Shown one piece after another: positions 49,528 through 60,846 of a stretch of DNA of 64,000 bases. Source of the DNA: Pelargonium tetragonum (taxonomy: Eukaryota > Streptophyta > Magnoliopsida > Geraniales > Geraniaceae); NCBI GenBank assembly GCA_036897445.1, contig JAYMTL010000025.1:106245-170244 (forward strand). Reading direction: 5' to 3'. A program made the translations under genes and the position numbers. The notes below the pieces were generated by a model. It was not told the origin of the DNA. It did no database searches and worked only from the letters and a program-made list of their open reading frames with translations. Each line of letters starts with the position of its first letter. The stretch's first letter is position 1.

Positions 49528-52232
49528 TAACCTTTTGAACGTGCCTCCAGATAGCGCATTCAATAGATCCCGATATTTCAACTAAATTAAGTCTAATTTA
49601 GGGGTCCTTTTTATTGTACCTCTCAGGCTTGATTTTAGCCTACAGGAGCAGCTCGGTTCAAGCTCGTGTTGTCTCTTATAGCCAGGTTTCTCAATGTAAA
49701 AAGATTTACGGGAGTGGCCCCACTTAAGGACTTGTCAATTAGAATGCAACCTCTCGCGGAACAATTGCAGTCTCTTTTGTACAAATCGACAAAGGGACCT
49801 TTCTTTTCGTCATTCAATTGCACTTCTATTTAATAATTTACTAAGCTGTAGAAGCTCTGTGGGAATACCTTATAGGCTGCAGCATCGTATACTGGAAGAA
49901 TATAAAACGGTTAATCCAGAATTTCCACTTTTAGTGTCGATATTATTACAAAATCAATAGAGCCTAAACCCCTTTTCGAGAGATCCCAGCTAGTCGGTAA
50001 AGAAAAGCTCCTAGTTTAACAAATTCAATTTTCTTCCGCACTCTTTATAATGCGTAAGTTAGAGCCCAAATATAGGTACAAAAACGAAAGGGCAGCGCCT
50101 ACCTCTTTTATTAAATTAGTAAGCATCGGTAAGAAAAATCCCTGTTTCTACTCTATATTACAGGACCTTGATACATTAAGGAATAGAGGGAATCTTGTCC
50201 ATTTATCTTTAAAATCCTTTGTAAAGAAAGGTCTAAAAGTAAGAAAACAGAGAATAAAGCGAAAACTTGTATCAAATGTAATAAACCTAAAAAGATATAA
50301 AATTTGGTTTTTAGATAAAGATTTCTTAGACCTAACAGGATAAAGAAAGGGTTCCTTTTGACGAATACAAATAAAGGAGACTTTTTAAGGGATTTCTTAT
50401 TTTCCTTTAAATTAAAACTTCCTAACTAGAATTTAACAATAAAAGGGACTTGAACCTATTACCTTTCTTTCAAAAGCACTCACTATTTACCGGACGTGAA
50501 ATTAACTGCAGTCAACTTAAGGACTAATATACTCTTTCACTCCGCAATTTCCTAGTTTCAAGAGGAAGAAGTCAATTCTTTCTTTATCCATATGATTTTA
50601 ACCCTCTTTTGTGTTTGTAGCTCAGAATGCTAAATAGGCTTTTTTTAGTATTCCCACGTACAGCCTGTTAGTTAATTTTCCAAAAATGTTTAGACTTAAG
50701 GTAAGGGGCCCTTCGAATAATAAATACAATAATAAGGTTTTCTTGTTAGTTATCCTATTTACGAAGTAATTAAAAAAGACTCTTATTTAATATTTAACTG
50801 AAAAAACTTATCCTTGTGACGATACAATTTTTGAAACCTATACCTCCTAAGGTTCCACTATAAATAAAGTAAGAAAATCCTTTCTATATTATCAAACCCA
50901 CCCCAATTTTACGAGGAACCCATAAGATAAGCTCTGTTACCTACACAAGGGTATTATCCCTTATGCAGCCTCCAAGTCTATAAAATTACGAAACCTGGTG
51001 CCACTGCTTAAAAAAACCAAGTTTCTAGAAAGGAGCCCCAGAAAAGAAGCGCCTAATCCATATCCATATTTAGAAGTATAAAGCTTAAAAAGTTAAGTGA
51101 AGTCTAGAGAATCCGTATCACTTAAATCGAAATTGATCTGCTCTCTCATAAGAGTCCCAAGACTTTCTAGTAAAATTTTTGGAGTTGAAAGTAAAACAAG
51201 GACTTAATTAAATATAAAATGAAGGGTTCGAATGCGTTCCGTTATTTACCAAGCCCTTGCATCTTTGCCGATAATATTTTGTGTCTTTAGAGAGTAGTCT
51301 GCACCGTTATTATTCCAGATCTCATGAATACTGGAAAAAGAACCCCTTTATTATAAGAGGCAGGCTCAGGGTAAGTTGCTAAAAGGAGCTTGCCCAATTA
51401 ATTGTAGGTTTCTATACAAGGGAACTCCTTTTTATAAATCAAAAAGTAATTTAGGGAATACATAAGGTTACATTATTAGTTCGAAATTCGGGGGAGATCC
51501 TGCTAAGTAAAAAAATTTCTATCTTGTTTAAAATTTAAAAATATATAAGGGATTCCGTAGGTACGACTTCACCTTTGATTGCCTTAAAAAAAGTTATGTT
51601 TTTTTTATTCATAAAAACCCCTTAAGAGCATTATAAACTACATCTTTTATCTTTCTAAGTAAGAATTTTAACTTGTTTTTCAGCTCCGCACTCTCGTACA
51701 ACACAAATCTTTTATTCTATTTTTACTCAGCCTAAAATTCATAGATTACTCTTTAACGAGAAATATGTTGTATAGTTTAAAACGAATTACTTGTCATTGT
51801 ACTTATAGGTGGTCCCATTAGCAGTCATATACACAGCGAAATAGTCTACTTGACGTGGTTTCGCATAGCAAGTTTTGAAGAATCTGGTTTAGGGTGCAAT
51901 TCATTATAAATGATAGATACAGGTAAAAGACTAAATATACTGCAATTAAGGAGTTCAAGGAGCGCCTTGATTATGGGATATAAAAGAAATTACTAATTGT
52001 TTTTTCGTTGACTGCTAAAGGATCCCTTTTTATTACAAAATTCTTAAGGAGCTAGGAGCAGTACTATATATACGTACTTACATGCAATTGCTAACTTCTG
52101 GGTAGGTTCGAAGGGCTTTTAATTTAATACAAAAAGATTCTTGGCCCCTTTACTAATAAGAGCTTGTGCATTAGCACTTCATTTAAAAAAAGCACTTTCA
52201 TAATCAGTATTATACAAAACCAGACAGATACA
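49528..52232. other. No recognisable gene (background)
   Basis: Includes a conventional 97-codon frame at 50050-50343 (+), ATG-started, very basic (many Lys and Arg) and with a Leu/Ile pattern, but matching no ribosomal or other protein I know. Its length is near the upper edge of chance for this window, so it merits a search but not a gene call. The rest is palindrome-rich background. Confidence 0.5.
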
Positions 52233-52252
52233 ATATATATATATATATATAT
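52233..52252. repeat. (AT)10 microsatellite
   Basis: Twenty bases of perfect alternating A and T, the longest dinucleotide run noticed in the window. Confidence 0.92.
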
Positions 52253-54482
52253 GAATAAAGCAACCAGAGGTATTAAATCTTATACAGAGGCTTGTGCTAC
52301 GGTGGGGGCCGTGCTTTCCTTACAATATAACTTGTAATTGTGTCTAAAAAAGGAATTCTCCCCTTATTCCTATCTAATACTAGGGAGTTTTTAGCCGGGT
52401 TTCTTATGACAATTTCCTTCTTTAAGCACAAGTCTCGGGGATGCAAAATTAATAACTAATATACGCAGTGTAAGGAGATACAAAAAGAGAAATCCTACAT
52501 ATACGAACTTCGGTTTATAACATAAATAAAAATTGTTCTTGGGTTTAGCTGGGATATAGAGTAACACAGGTAAGTGTCCAGTTCTAATCTTTATTCCTTA
52601 TGCAGTTTCTTGCAATTAGGATCCTTTTCTGGTGCAAAAAAGATCTTGACAAAAGGTTTTTAATGAAATTAAGACTTAAGCTAAGTGTGTTTACTTAATA
52701 AAAAAGAGTTGGTGCACAATTAAATTAAATGGTATTTACGGGCTCAGTACTGAATTGGTAAACAAAAGGGGTTATAAAAATAGGTTTTATGGGACAGGGA
52801 GATGGGTTGACTAAGAGTATCTAAATCTAGTATTCGGATGAAGACAGTACAAAAGAATTTTGGGTTTTAGAGCATTTACTAAATGAATACACTTTCATGA
52901 TTACTCAGTTGTTCCAGTTTCTAAATTGGATACGTGGGATACAACTTATAAGGTTTATCATATTTAGGTTACCCGAAAGAGAGTTTACTCATGTGGTTTG
53001 TAGCAAAGAGAAAAGAGGGTTTCTTTTTTCTTTCAAAAATACCTATAAAGTGCCCGTAGGGGTTTAGTATTCCACATAAAGACTTTTCTTCTTTTTAAAT
53101 TTGAAATTATTACCTTTAGAAGCTCCCTAAGTTTTAAGAGCACAAACCCGAAATTTCCTACTAAGAATAAGAAGTAGAGCCCCTCTTCAAAGGAAGCACC
53201 TCAATCTAGATATCAAAGTCCAACTCATTTTATTGAAAGAAAGGGTTTGATTGCGGACATCCACTAAAGTAAAGAAAATCTTAAAGTTTATTGTAAAGGC
53301 CAAAACGAGGGGCCCCTTTTTTAATAATTATTCGTTTTTAGTTTAGCAGTGGCATTGGTTAAAGTATGGAGTTTTGAAACTTATCCAGTTAATTCCCTCT
53401 TCAAGAGAGCTGTCGTGCTATAATTATAATACTGCAAAAAAACTAAAATATTGGTTAGAGTGTATAAAATCTAAAAAGAAGTTATTCTAGGACGGGCAAT
53501 AAACAAAAAAAGTGTAGGTAGCCCAATAAGGAAACGTTTAAATATATTCATTCACTGCAAGAGCTGTTATCTACTACAAAAGCGGAATCTGTTAATAGGA
53601 GTTCCCTTTAATCTCACGTTTATACTAAAAGGAGTCTCCCATATGTTAGTAATTGCTTACTCAAAATTGACCTATCCAGATTTCTAGTGGAAGATGATGA
53701 GGGCCCCTTTCTATGTAATGTTATGGATTCCTACTTTCTGGGCAGTTAGTAGACTATTCTAAATATAACTTGCTTTTTACTTTGTTATACTTGAATGACA
53801 AACTCTGTAAAAAGGAAGATGATAAGATAAAAGTACTTTCGCATGGACCTAATCCTTGTAATAACTCTCGGCAAAGACTTACTTTTAGTACTGCGCTGAT
53901 TTAAGAGAATCCTGTGTTTTTAGAACCTAAAATTTTTCAATATATATACCCTTTGTGATAAAGGAACCCCTTTTATATATTACGGGTCATTTATTATTTG
54001 GACTAAAAAGGTTCAGATGAAGTAACGAAGGAAGTAAATATTCTTAATTTAGCTTTTTAGTTTCTTTAGTATTACCCATTATAGGAAGAGTCCCGCTATA
54101 TAATGAAAATAGGGTTTGGTAAAAACTTGTTAAAGTAGAGATAAGTTTCCTTGAAGCTAAATATCTTTCCTTGTTCTTGCCATTGCCAAATAAAAAGTAA
54201 CTGCTTTTGGCTCTGTCTTAGCCTTTTCTAATTTCTTAGGCTTAGGCAAATCTTTTAGTTATAGGTTCTTTTCTAGAAATAATAAAGAGATCCTTCTACT
54301 AAATTAGTAAATGCGGTTCGCCTAAATTTTATGTAAGGTCTTCCATGGGAAACCTAGGATCTAAGATTAAAGCAGAATTTCTCTTATAATTTTTTCTTTA
54401 CCTACTTTTTATATAGTATATAGTGATATAGTGACTCAGCCTGAAATTTTTTATTTGTAGGACCCAACCCTATAGCAATGAA
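52253..54482. other. No recognisable gene (background)
   Basis: Background with one of the clean GGGGCCCC cores (53308-53317). No domain-bearing frame is seen. Confidence 0.55.
53308..53317. repeat. 10-bp palindrome AGGGGCCCCT
   Basis: Identical in sequence to the palindrome at 4669-4678. The flanks differ, so this is convergent base composition rather than a copied element. Confidence 0.5.
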
Positions 54483-55061
54483 ATGAATAGTAAATCTTGT
54501 ACTCGTGTTAAAGATATAGATGAAACAGAACTTTATAAGACCTGTTCTTGGATGAAAGCCTAATCCTAAGTAGCTGAGTTGACACGTTTTAGGGTCTCCT
54601 CGAAGAATTTGACTTTAGTACTGCAATAGAATAGTTTGATGACTTCCTTTATTGTTTTATCCTTGACAGCTATAATAAATTCCTTGTGGAAAACTAATTA
54701 CTCTAGTAAAATCCAGACACTACTGCTTGCTGACCTTGTAAACTTTATCAAGCAAGAGAAATTGATACCTATATTTTATAGAAGTGTCTCAGGACTCTTT
54801 CAAAAAAGGTGCTAAGATTTCGTACCTAGTAATATCCCGAGGAAGATACCACTTAGAAAAAGAATAAGGAAATAACCGGAGCTAATATTCGAACTTGTGC
54901 AGAATTGTTCGGTGGTTCTTCTCTAAGCCCCTTACACAGAGTATAAACGGCGTTGTATGAGAAATAAATAAAGCTAGGCGTTTACCACAGTATCCTACAA
55001 GGGTTTCCCTAAGCATTGTGGATGTTATACTTTTTAAAGGAGAACGGTAGTATTAGGTTGA
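54483..55061 (+). pseudogene. ATG-started UGA-free frame, 192 codons
   Basis: ATG at 54483 to TGA at 55059-55061 with nine UAR and no internal UGA. The first 26 codons are fully open (MNSKSCTRVKDIDETELYKT). A central stretch of about 60 codons has no stop of any kind and reads as amphipathic helices (LTAIINSLWK, IQTLLLADLVNFIKQEKL). It is followed by a basic segment (PRKIPLRKRIRK), and UAR becomes denser towards the end, where the frame may already be non-coding. No conserved motif is recognised. Taken at face value with UAR as Gln it would be a small soluble protein. Decay from a real gene and chance both remain possible. Confidence 0.37.
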
Positions 55062-58000
55062 GGTATACACTCTTAAAAGTTTAAGATAATACATAACAAG
55101 TAACAAAAATCTTAGTATACAATACAACGCTGCAAAAAAAGTCAAAACCAAAGTCAGTCCCGGGTTCACGTCGTTTTAGATCTAGATTCTATTCGGCTTA
55201 ACTACGAAGTCCTCTCAAGGTATATGTACTATTATCGCAGTCTGTAAGTTTAGATCGAATTTCTTATATCAAAATACCAGTTCTATGTCTATTTATTGCT
55301 ATTTTTTTCCTACTCAAAGGGCAAGTTATTGCCCCCAATTGGAGATATTTTATGTACTTTATTTTCTAGATTTTTGGTCTTTTTAATGAAAAATTTAAGG
55401 GAATGCTCCTGAAAAGCACAATATTTTGTATACATTCTAGACACAAAGATCCGAGCCGATTACTAACGGAATCCCGATTAGAAGTACTACTTTCAAAAAG
55501 AAAAAGTGTTGGGTATAAGGTTTGACATAACAAGTTCCCGAAACATATAGGGTAGATAAAAACCGGCTCTGTCTTAAGTTGTCTTTTATTAATTTTCAAG
55601 GGTCCTCCGTAACCTTAGTATGGTAAATATATAACCCGTTTTCTATACGACGCGACAAAAGGGGAAGGGGCTATAATACTTTGGATTTATATCGAGTCTA
55701 ATTTGAAGGAAATAAAGAAAACGGAGATTGTCTGAACTTTAGAATTCCGAGCTCTGTCTGTAAAAAAAGGGGGTTAGAGAAATTCCTCGCTTGTACGCTA
55801 AAAACAGGAATTTAGTAATTGAAATAGCTTGTATTAGCCGCCTGCTTTTATTAAGGTTACACCTGTTAAAATAAAGTCTAATTCGGTGGGTCATGAGTTC
55901 AAGCCCTGTCTGTACTATAGTTGAATTACATGAGTTTTTCTTTAAATAGGATTTACCTAACCCACTGATAACCTTGGTAATACCTAATTTATAAGTCTTT
56001 TCCTTATATACAGGAGTTTAAAACTTTTATTTCTTCGATTTCTTTACTTCAAAACGGATTCTTATTAAAAGTTTTTAAAGATTACTTGCTCCGCGGGTAG
56101 GCCCTTTATAGTTACAAGGGCTTTAGTCTATTTTTTGTATACCTGAGTTAGCTTTCAAAACTTCAAAACATAGAGCCTATAGTTTATTAGGCAACACTAG
56201 GGGCAGATTTAAATAACATGCTAAGAATTAAAATATTGCGTGCCCTTGTACAAACTTTCCAAAAAGTAAGTCAATTACCCCCTTTTATACTGGAATCCTA
56301 CAGGGGTCTATTTCCTTACCCCCGAACTTAAAAGAAAAGTTTTGAGAAATGTAGGACTATGCTTTGTGTATTTTGATTAAAGAAATTGACTATTGCTAAA
56401 AGTTTTTTTGATAGGGCTCCCCTTTACTTACTCTAAAAATCCTTCATATATAGGTTGCAAAAGGATTCCTTGAAGGTCCAATATCGCTTGCAGTGATAAG
56501 GTTGTGTATTAACTCCATTCCATAGGTGTAGGGGTGCTTAGAGTATCTTCACAACAATCGAAGCTAAATGAACTCAAATTTAGAGGTTTAAGTATACCGC
56601 TTTCTTGTTCATAATAGTAGCTCTCTTGAAGTGCATTTTCTCCTACAAAAGATGACAAAAAGAAAGAGGGGAGCTGAAAAACTTTTAGCTTTGACTGCAT
56701 TAGGCAATTCCAAACTATATTTAAATAAAGACATTTAATCTACTCGATCTTTAATAAGAGAGGTTTACCTCGAATCTGCACCTAATTTCCGAATAATTAG
56801 AGCAATCTCTTACTTTTTATCTATACAAATGACGATTCGTGCCACTCGCGGACCTGTTTTTTTTAGGTAACGGGTCCCTTTATTATTAATATTGAGCCCG
56901 AAAGATAACAAATTTATACTTACTTCTTTACATTTTTAGAGAAAGAGCTTCCTTTAGCATCTAATTCCTGTTAGTTTGCATTATGAGGGCATCTACTGCC
57001 CAAAGTTGCCAAACCCTTATCTCGAAGTAACCAGGAGGCTTTCACTTAAAATTTTCTAGTGTTAATCCTAGCGGTTTCCTTGGTATTAAAGCTTCTCAAA
57101 GAGCGTGCTTTTTAGTTTATCAATAAAGAGGGTCCTGTACTGGAATTGTAGACTTTGAATTATGCACTAAGGTTTTGGGGCTCGGCAAGGTGCCTTTTGA
57201 CGTCTAACTTTGGTTTCTTAGATCTCGGTATTACTGAACCTGAAAACTAATACTAAAATGCTAGACATTCTCCGCTTACTGGCGTATAATTTGATAAGTC
57301 TGTTTAGTCCTACCTTTCAGAACCTATGAAAGTCTTATTTCAAAGTTGACGTTGGTAGAGAATACTTTTACTAAGTTAAGCAGACATTATAAATCAATAA
57401 AATCTAAATAGAAAGCCCCTTTACCTACTTCTCAGGCGAATAATCCTTAAGGAGACTTAACTTACTAGTAATCGTTGACCAAAGTGACTAGGAACTTCCC
57501 TTTTTCATATAATACACAAACTAAGGAATACGGGTACTGTGCCCATGTCAAAAAATTTACTACACTAAAATCATCACTTTTACTTAATTTCTAGATTCAA
57601 AATCCCGCTGCCATTATTACTATAAACTTTAGTGGTCTTTTCATGAATAACCCTATCAACGCATATCATTTGTCTACTTCTGTTATTAAATAAGGTACAA
57701 CTAAAAAAAAAGGTACCCTAAGAAACCCTATACTGGTAGACTAAAAAACTATCCTCTTGGGCAATTCACGCAGGACAAGAGTAATTAGCTTTTATAATAG
57801 GGATTCTAGCTCTAAATAAAAGGGTATCCTATATAACTTGTTCCCAGAGCTCTGATAAAAAAGAGTGGTTGAGAAACTTTAAAGGTTGAGCAAAAACTAT
57901 ATCTAATATTCTTTCTCTCCATTGCGTCTGCTAAAGGGACTCTTACTTTTGTAAACACAGGCTCTTGTTTAACCCTTAATCGGGTGCTATAATAAAGAAA

Positions 58001-60393
58001 CCTCAAAGAAAAGTACTACGCCGCACAAAAGATGTAATTTGATCCTGCAACCCCCTTTTTAAGCGGGCCCCTTAAGGGATTCCCCCTCCCGTTTTTGTGC
58101 CCTATAATATTGAATACCTGTAGACTGAGAAATGTAAGGTATTACGTGTCATTTTTTGTATTTAAAGCTCTTGTGCTCTACGAGAACTTTTTTTAAGGAG
58201 TACACTAACTTTTGTCCTTGTATTATTATGTAAACGAGTGCAGGATCCTCTCTTTCTGGAAAGGGGTACTTTTTATGAAGTTTATTGGGGGCCCTCTGAG
58301 ACCCTTATCGAGAGCTTATACACCTTCAAGTAAACTTGCAGTGTATTTAAGTTTTTTGCCGAGAAATCCTCTCGAGTTACTGGAGTTATATGATAGTATT
58401 TAGCCTAAGCTGTGTCAACTCACACCGTTGCTTAGAAAGAAAACTTGTCCAAAAGGGCCTTACAAAGATATAAACTGGATCCTCTATTCCGCTTCATTTT
58501 CTCCTTTTTAACTAAACCAGGAATCCGCCTCTTATTTTAGTGTTAACTTAACATTATCCTAAAAGTTCTGGTTGAAATTAGCGTCTAAAAGTCCTCGCAG
58601 TATACCGGGTTTAAAAGCATTTTGCGTTTTTCATCTCTTTCAGTTTTTAGGTTGTTTATATAACCCCAACCATTCAGTATTAATTAGATTAGCCTTTTAC
58701 AGGGACTTCGGTAAGTGCCGTGTCAAAAACTTGATATTAACTTATTAAAATTGGGCTCCTGCAAGTCAAAGTTATACAAAAAAGTAAAGTTATATAAAAG
58801 AATTCAAGACCGCGTTATCAGATTAATTAATATTATAAGGGCTTCCTGGGTAGTAATATTATAAAAGACCTAGGAGCTCTCCTAAGATTATCTTTCAAAG
58901 TTCAGATAGATAGGAGTAGGCAATAAATATAGGGAGGAGTCGAATCTTCTCTAATTTCAATTTAGAATACATAATTTAATTTGTAAGCAGAGGGCAAATC
59001 TTCTTTTAACTCTTGTTATACGTATCGGCAATGCACTGCGAAGTTTCTTGTGAATTGAGGGATTCTTTAGCTAGAAGTTTACTTAGGTTTTCTTGTCAAT
59101 TTTTAACTTATAAAGGGTTATTTTTAAAAAAGGTAAGACTCTCTAAATTGTCAGGAAATCCTTTCTAGTTTAGGACAGAGCTAACAAACGGAAAGAGCTT
59201 GTAAATTTTAGGATACACTGAGGGGAACTAATAAGAAAAGTTTTCTATACTTTAATTTTTTGTAACAAGTGGAGACTATGAAATCTAGTAAATATTGATT
59301 ATAAAACGAAGCCTGAAGTTTAAAAATAATAAAAGATCCATCAGTTGTGGTCCAAGCAGGGCCTCCTAGTATAGCATCCCTGTACCTGCTGTAAAACGAA
59401 TATCTTTTAGCCTCTACTACAAGGAGCTCCTGTTAAGTAGTTATAACTCGTATGAAGCACTTTTTGGATTCCTACTATTCATGTGACCAAGCCTATCGTA
59501 AATCCGTTTCTTATAAAAATAATATAAGTTTTGGATTTAAATTAGACCTATCTGCTATACTTTCAAAAGCCATCTTTTGTTGGTTCCATATCAATAAAGT
59601 CCTGATTTTGAATTCTTGAGCTATTGGCTTGAAGTAAAAACTCGTTGTACGGCAATTTTTCACGAGCTTTAACAGCAGTTTAGGACGTTTGACATATGAT
59701 TTTTAGCTTGACTTTTCGAAAGGATTTTGTGCTCTTAGGATTAATTTGCCAACAAACTCTAATAAACCCTTACGTTCCCCTTTTTCATTTTTAGATATTT
59801 AGGTTATACTACTTTTATTGTAATTACCTCCACAAGGGCCGACCCTTTGTATATAGAATAGAATATCCAACGCTTTTGAAAGACCCTACACCGGGATAGT
59901 GACAGGGCCTTATTAGTATGAGTAAGGGTTCCTTTTGATCAAGTAGCAATAACGGAACTCTGACTTTAGCTTACTTTGGGCAGTCTCCTGGTACGCGTTT
60001 TCTGGTTCAAATGTTTAGAGTTAAACTAAGGGTCTACCAAAGCATTCCAAAAGGCATGCTTTACCTCTGTAAAGTTGCATACTTCTCTGACAGCAAAGGC
60101 AGGACTTCGCTTCTAAAAAAGGTAAACTCACAATCTTATTTCTCAAATACATATTTAAGAAGAGTCGATAAAAGGGGCCCCTTCAAAAGACATAGAAATC
60201 TCAATAAAGGCTCAATTTAGAAAAAGCTCTCATTCACAAAGAAACCTTGGCTAGCTTTTTTTCTTGTAAGGAAGTCAATATTACTATATAAAATAAGTAT
60301 TATATTAGAGAGTTCTAGATAGTTTTAGGCCTCTTTTTCGATAAATATGTAGCTCTGAAGAGAATAGGTCCCTTTTTCGGTTAGGATTTTTGA
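55062..60393. other. No recognisable gene (background)
   Basis: Background with small palindromes, the 12-bp example at 60172-60183 being the best. Conventional frames of 60-77 codons at 55366-55599 (-), 56509-56700 (-), 57812-58006 (-), 58212-58403 (+) and 60011-60220 (+) show no domains. A T-loop-like word near 55893 has no pairing stems. Confidence 0.58.
60172..60183. repeat. 12-bp perfect palindrome AAGGGGCCCCTT
   Basis: The longest gap-free member of the G-run/C-run palindrome class that I found. Confidence 0.55.
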
Positions 60394-60846
60394 GTAAGTC
60401 AATAAGAAGAGATTAGAACCTGCGTATTCTTGTGTTTTTGTATTTTGGTTAAAGAGTTTCCAGTAAACGAACTGAAGTTTAAGTTTTCCTTGATCAAGAA
60501 ATTTGAGTAAGCACAGGTTATAAGAAATGAAGGGTGCCAGGATAGAGAAGCTCTGAAAAGTCTTATCGCTTTTAAGAAAACAGGTCCATAAGGTATCGAA
60601 GATAAGAACGGGTATGCCTAAGAAGTTGAAGGATGTAAGTCAATGGAGTTCTACTTTTATAAATCTAAGTATGGTATTTCAAAACAGATGTAGAAGGGGT
60701 TGCTGGGTATAGGTTTTACAAGCTAAATAGGGTTTCTTAATCTTAACAAAAAAAGACTAAAGGAGGGGATAGTTATTACGAAACCCTGCAATATTAAGAC
60801 TAAAGCTAGAAGTGAAGTATTGTCAAGCGTAAGAGAGCTGATCTGA
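60394..60846 (+). pseudogene. UGA-free, UAR-interrupted frame, 150 codons
   Basis: Open from the codon after a TGA at 60391 to a TGA at 60844-60846, with six UAR. No ATG lies near the left edge, so it is partial or lost its start. The left end is hydrophobic and Cys/Phe-rich. From about 60526 the codons look well ordered (NEGCQDREALKSLIAFKK, then GIEDKNGYA, then SMEFYFYKSKYGISKQM), and the last 38 codons before the TGA have no UAR. The two other plus frames are interrupted by UGA in the same interval, though one has a clean 51-codon stretch. No domain is recognised. Just downstream, at 60866, is the TACAGAGGACC word that also opens the 49.3 kb island. Confidence 0.4.
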
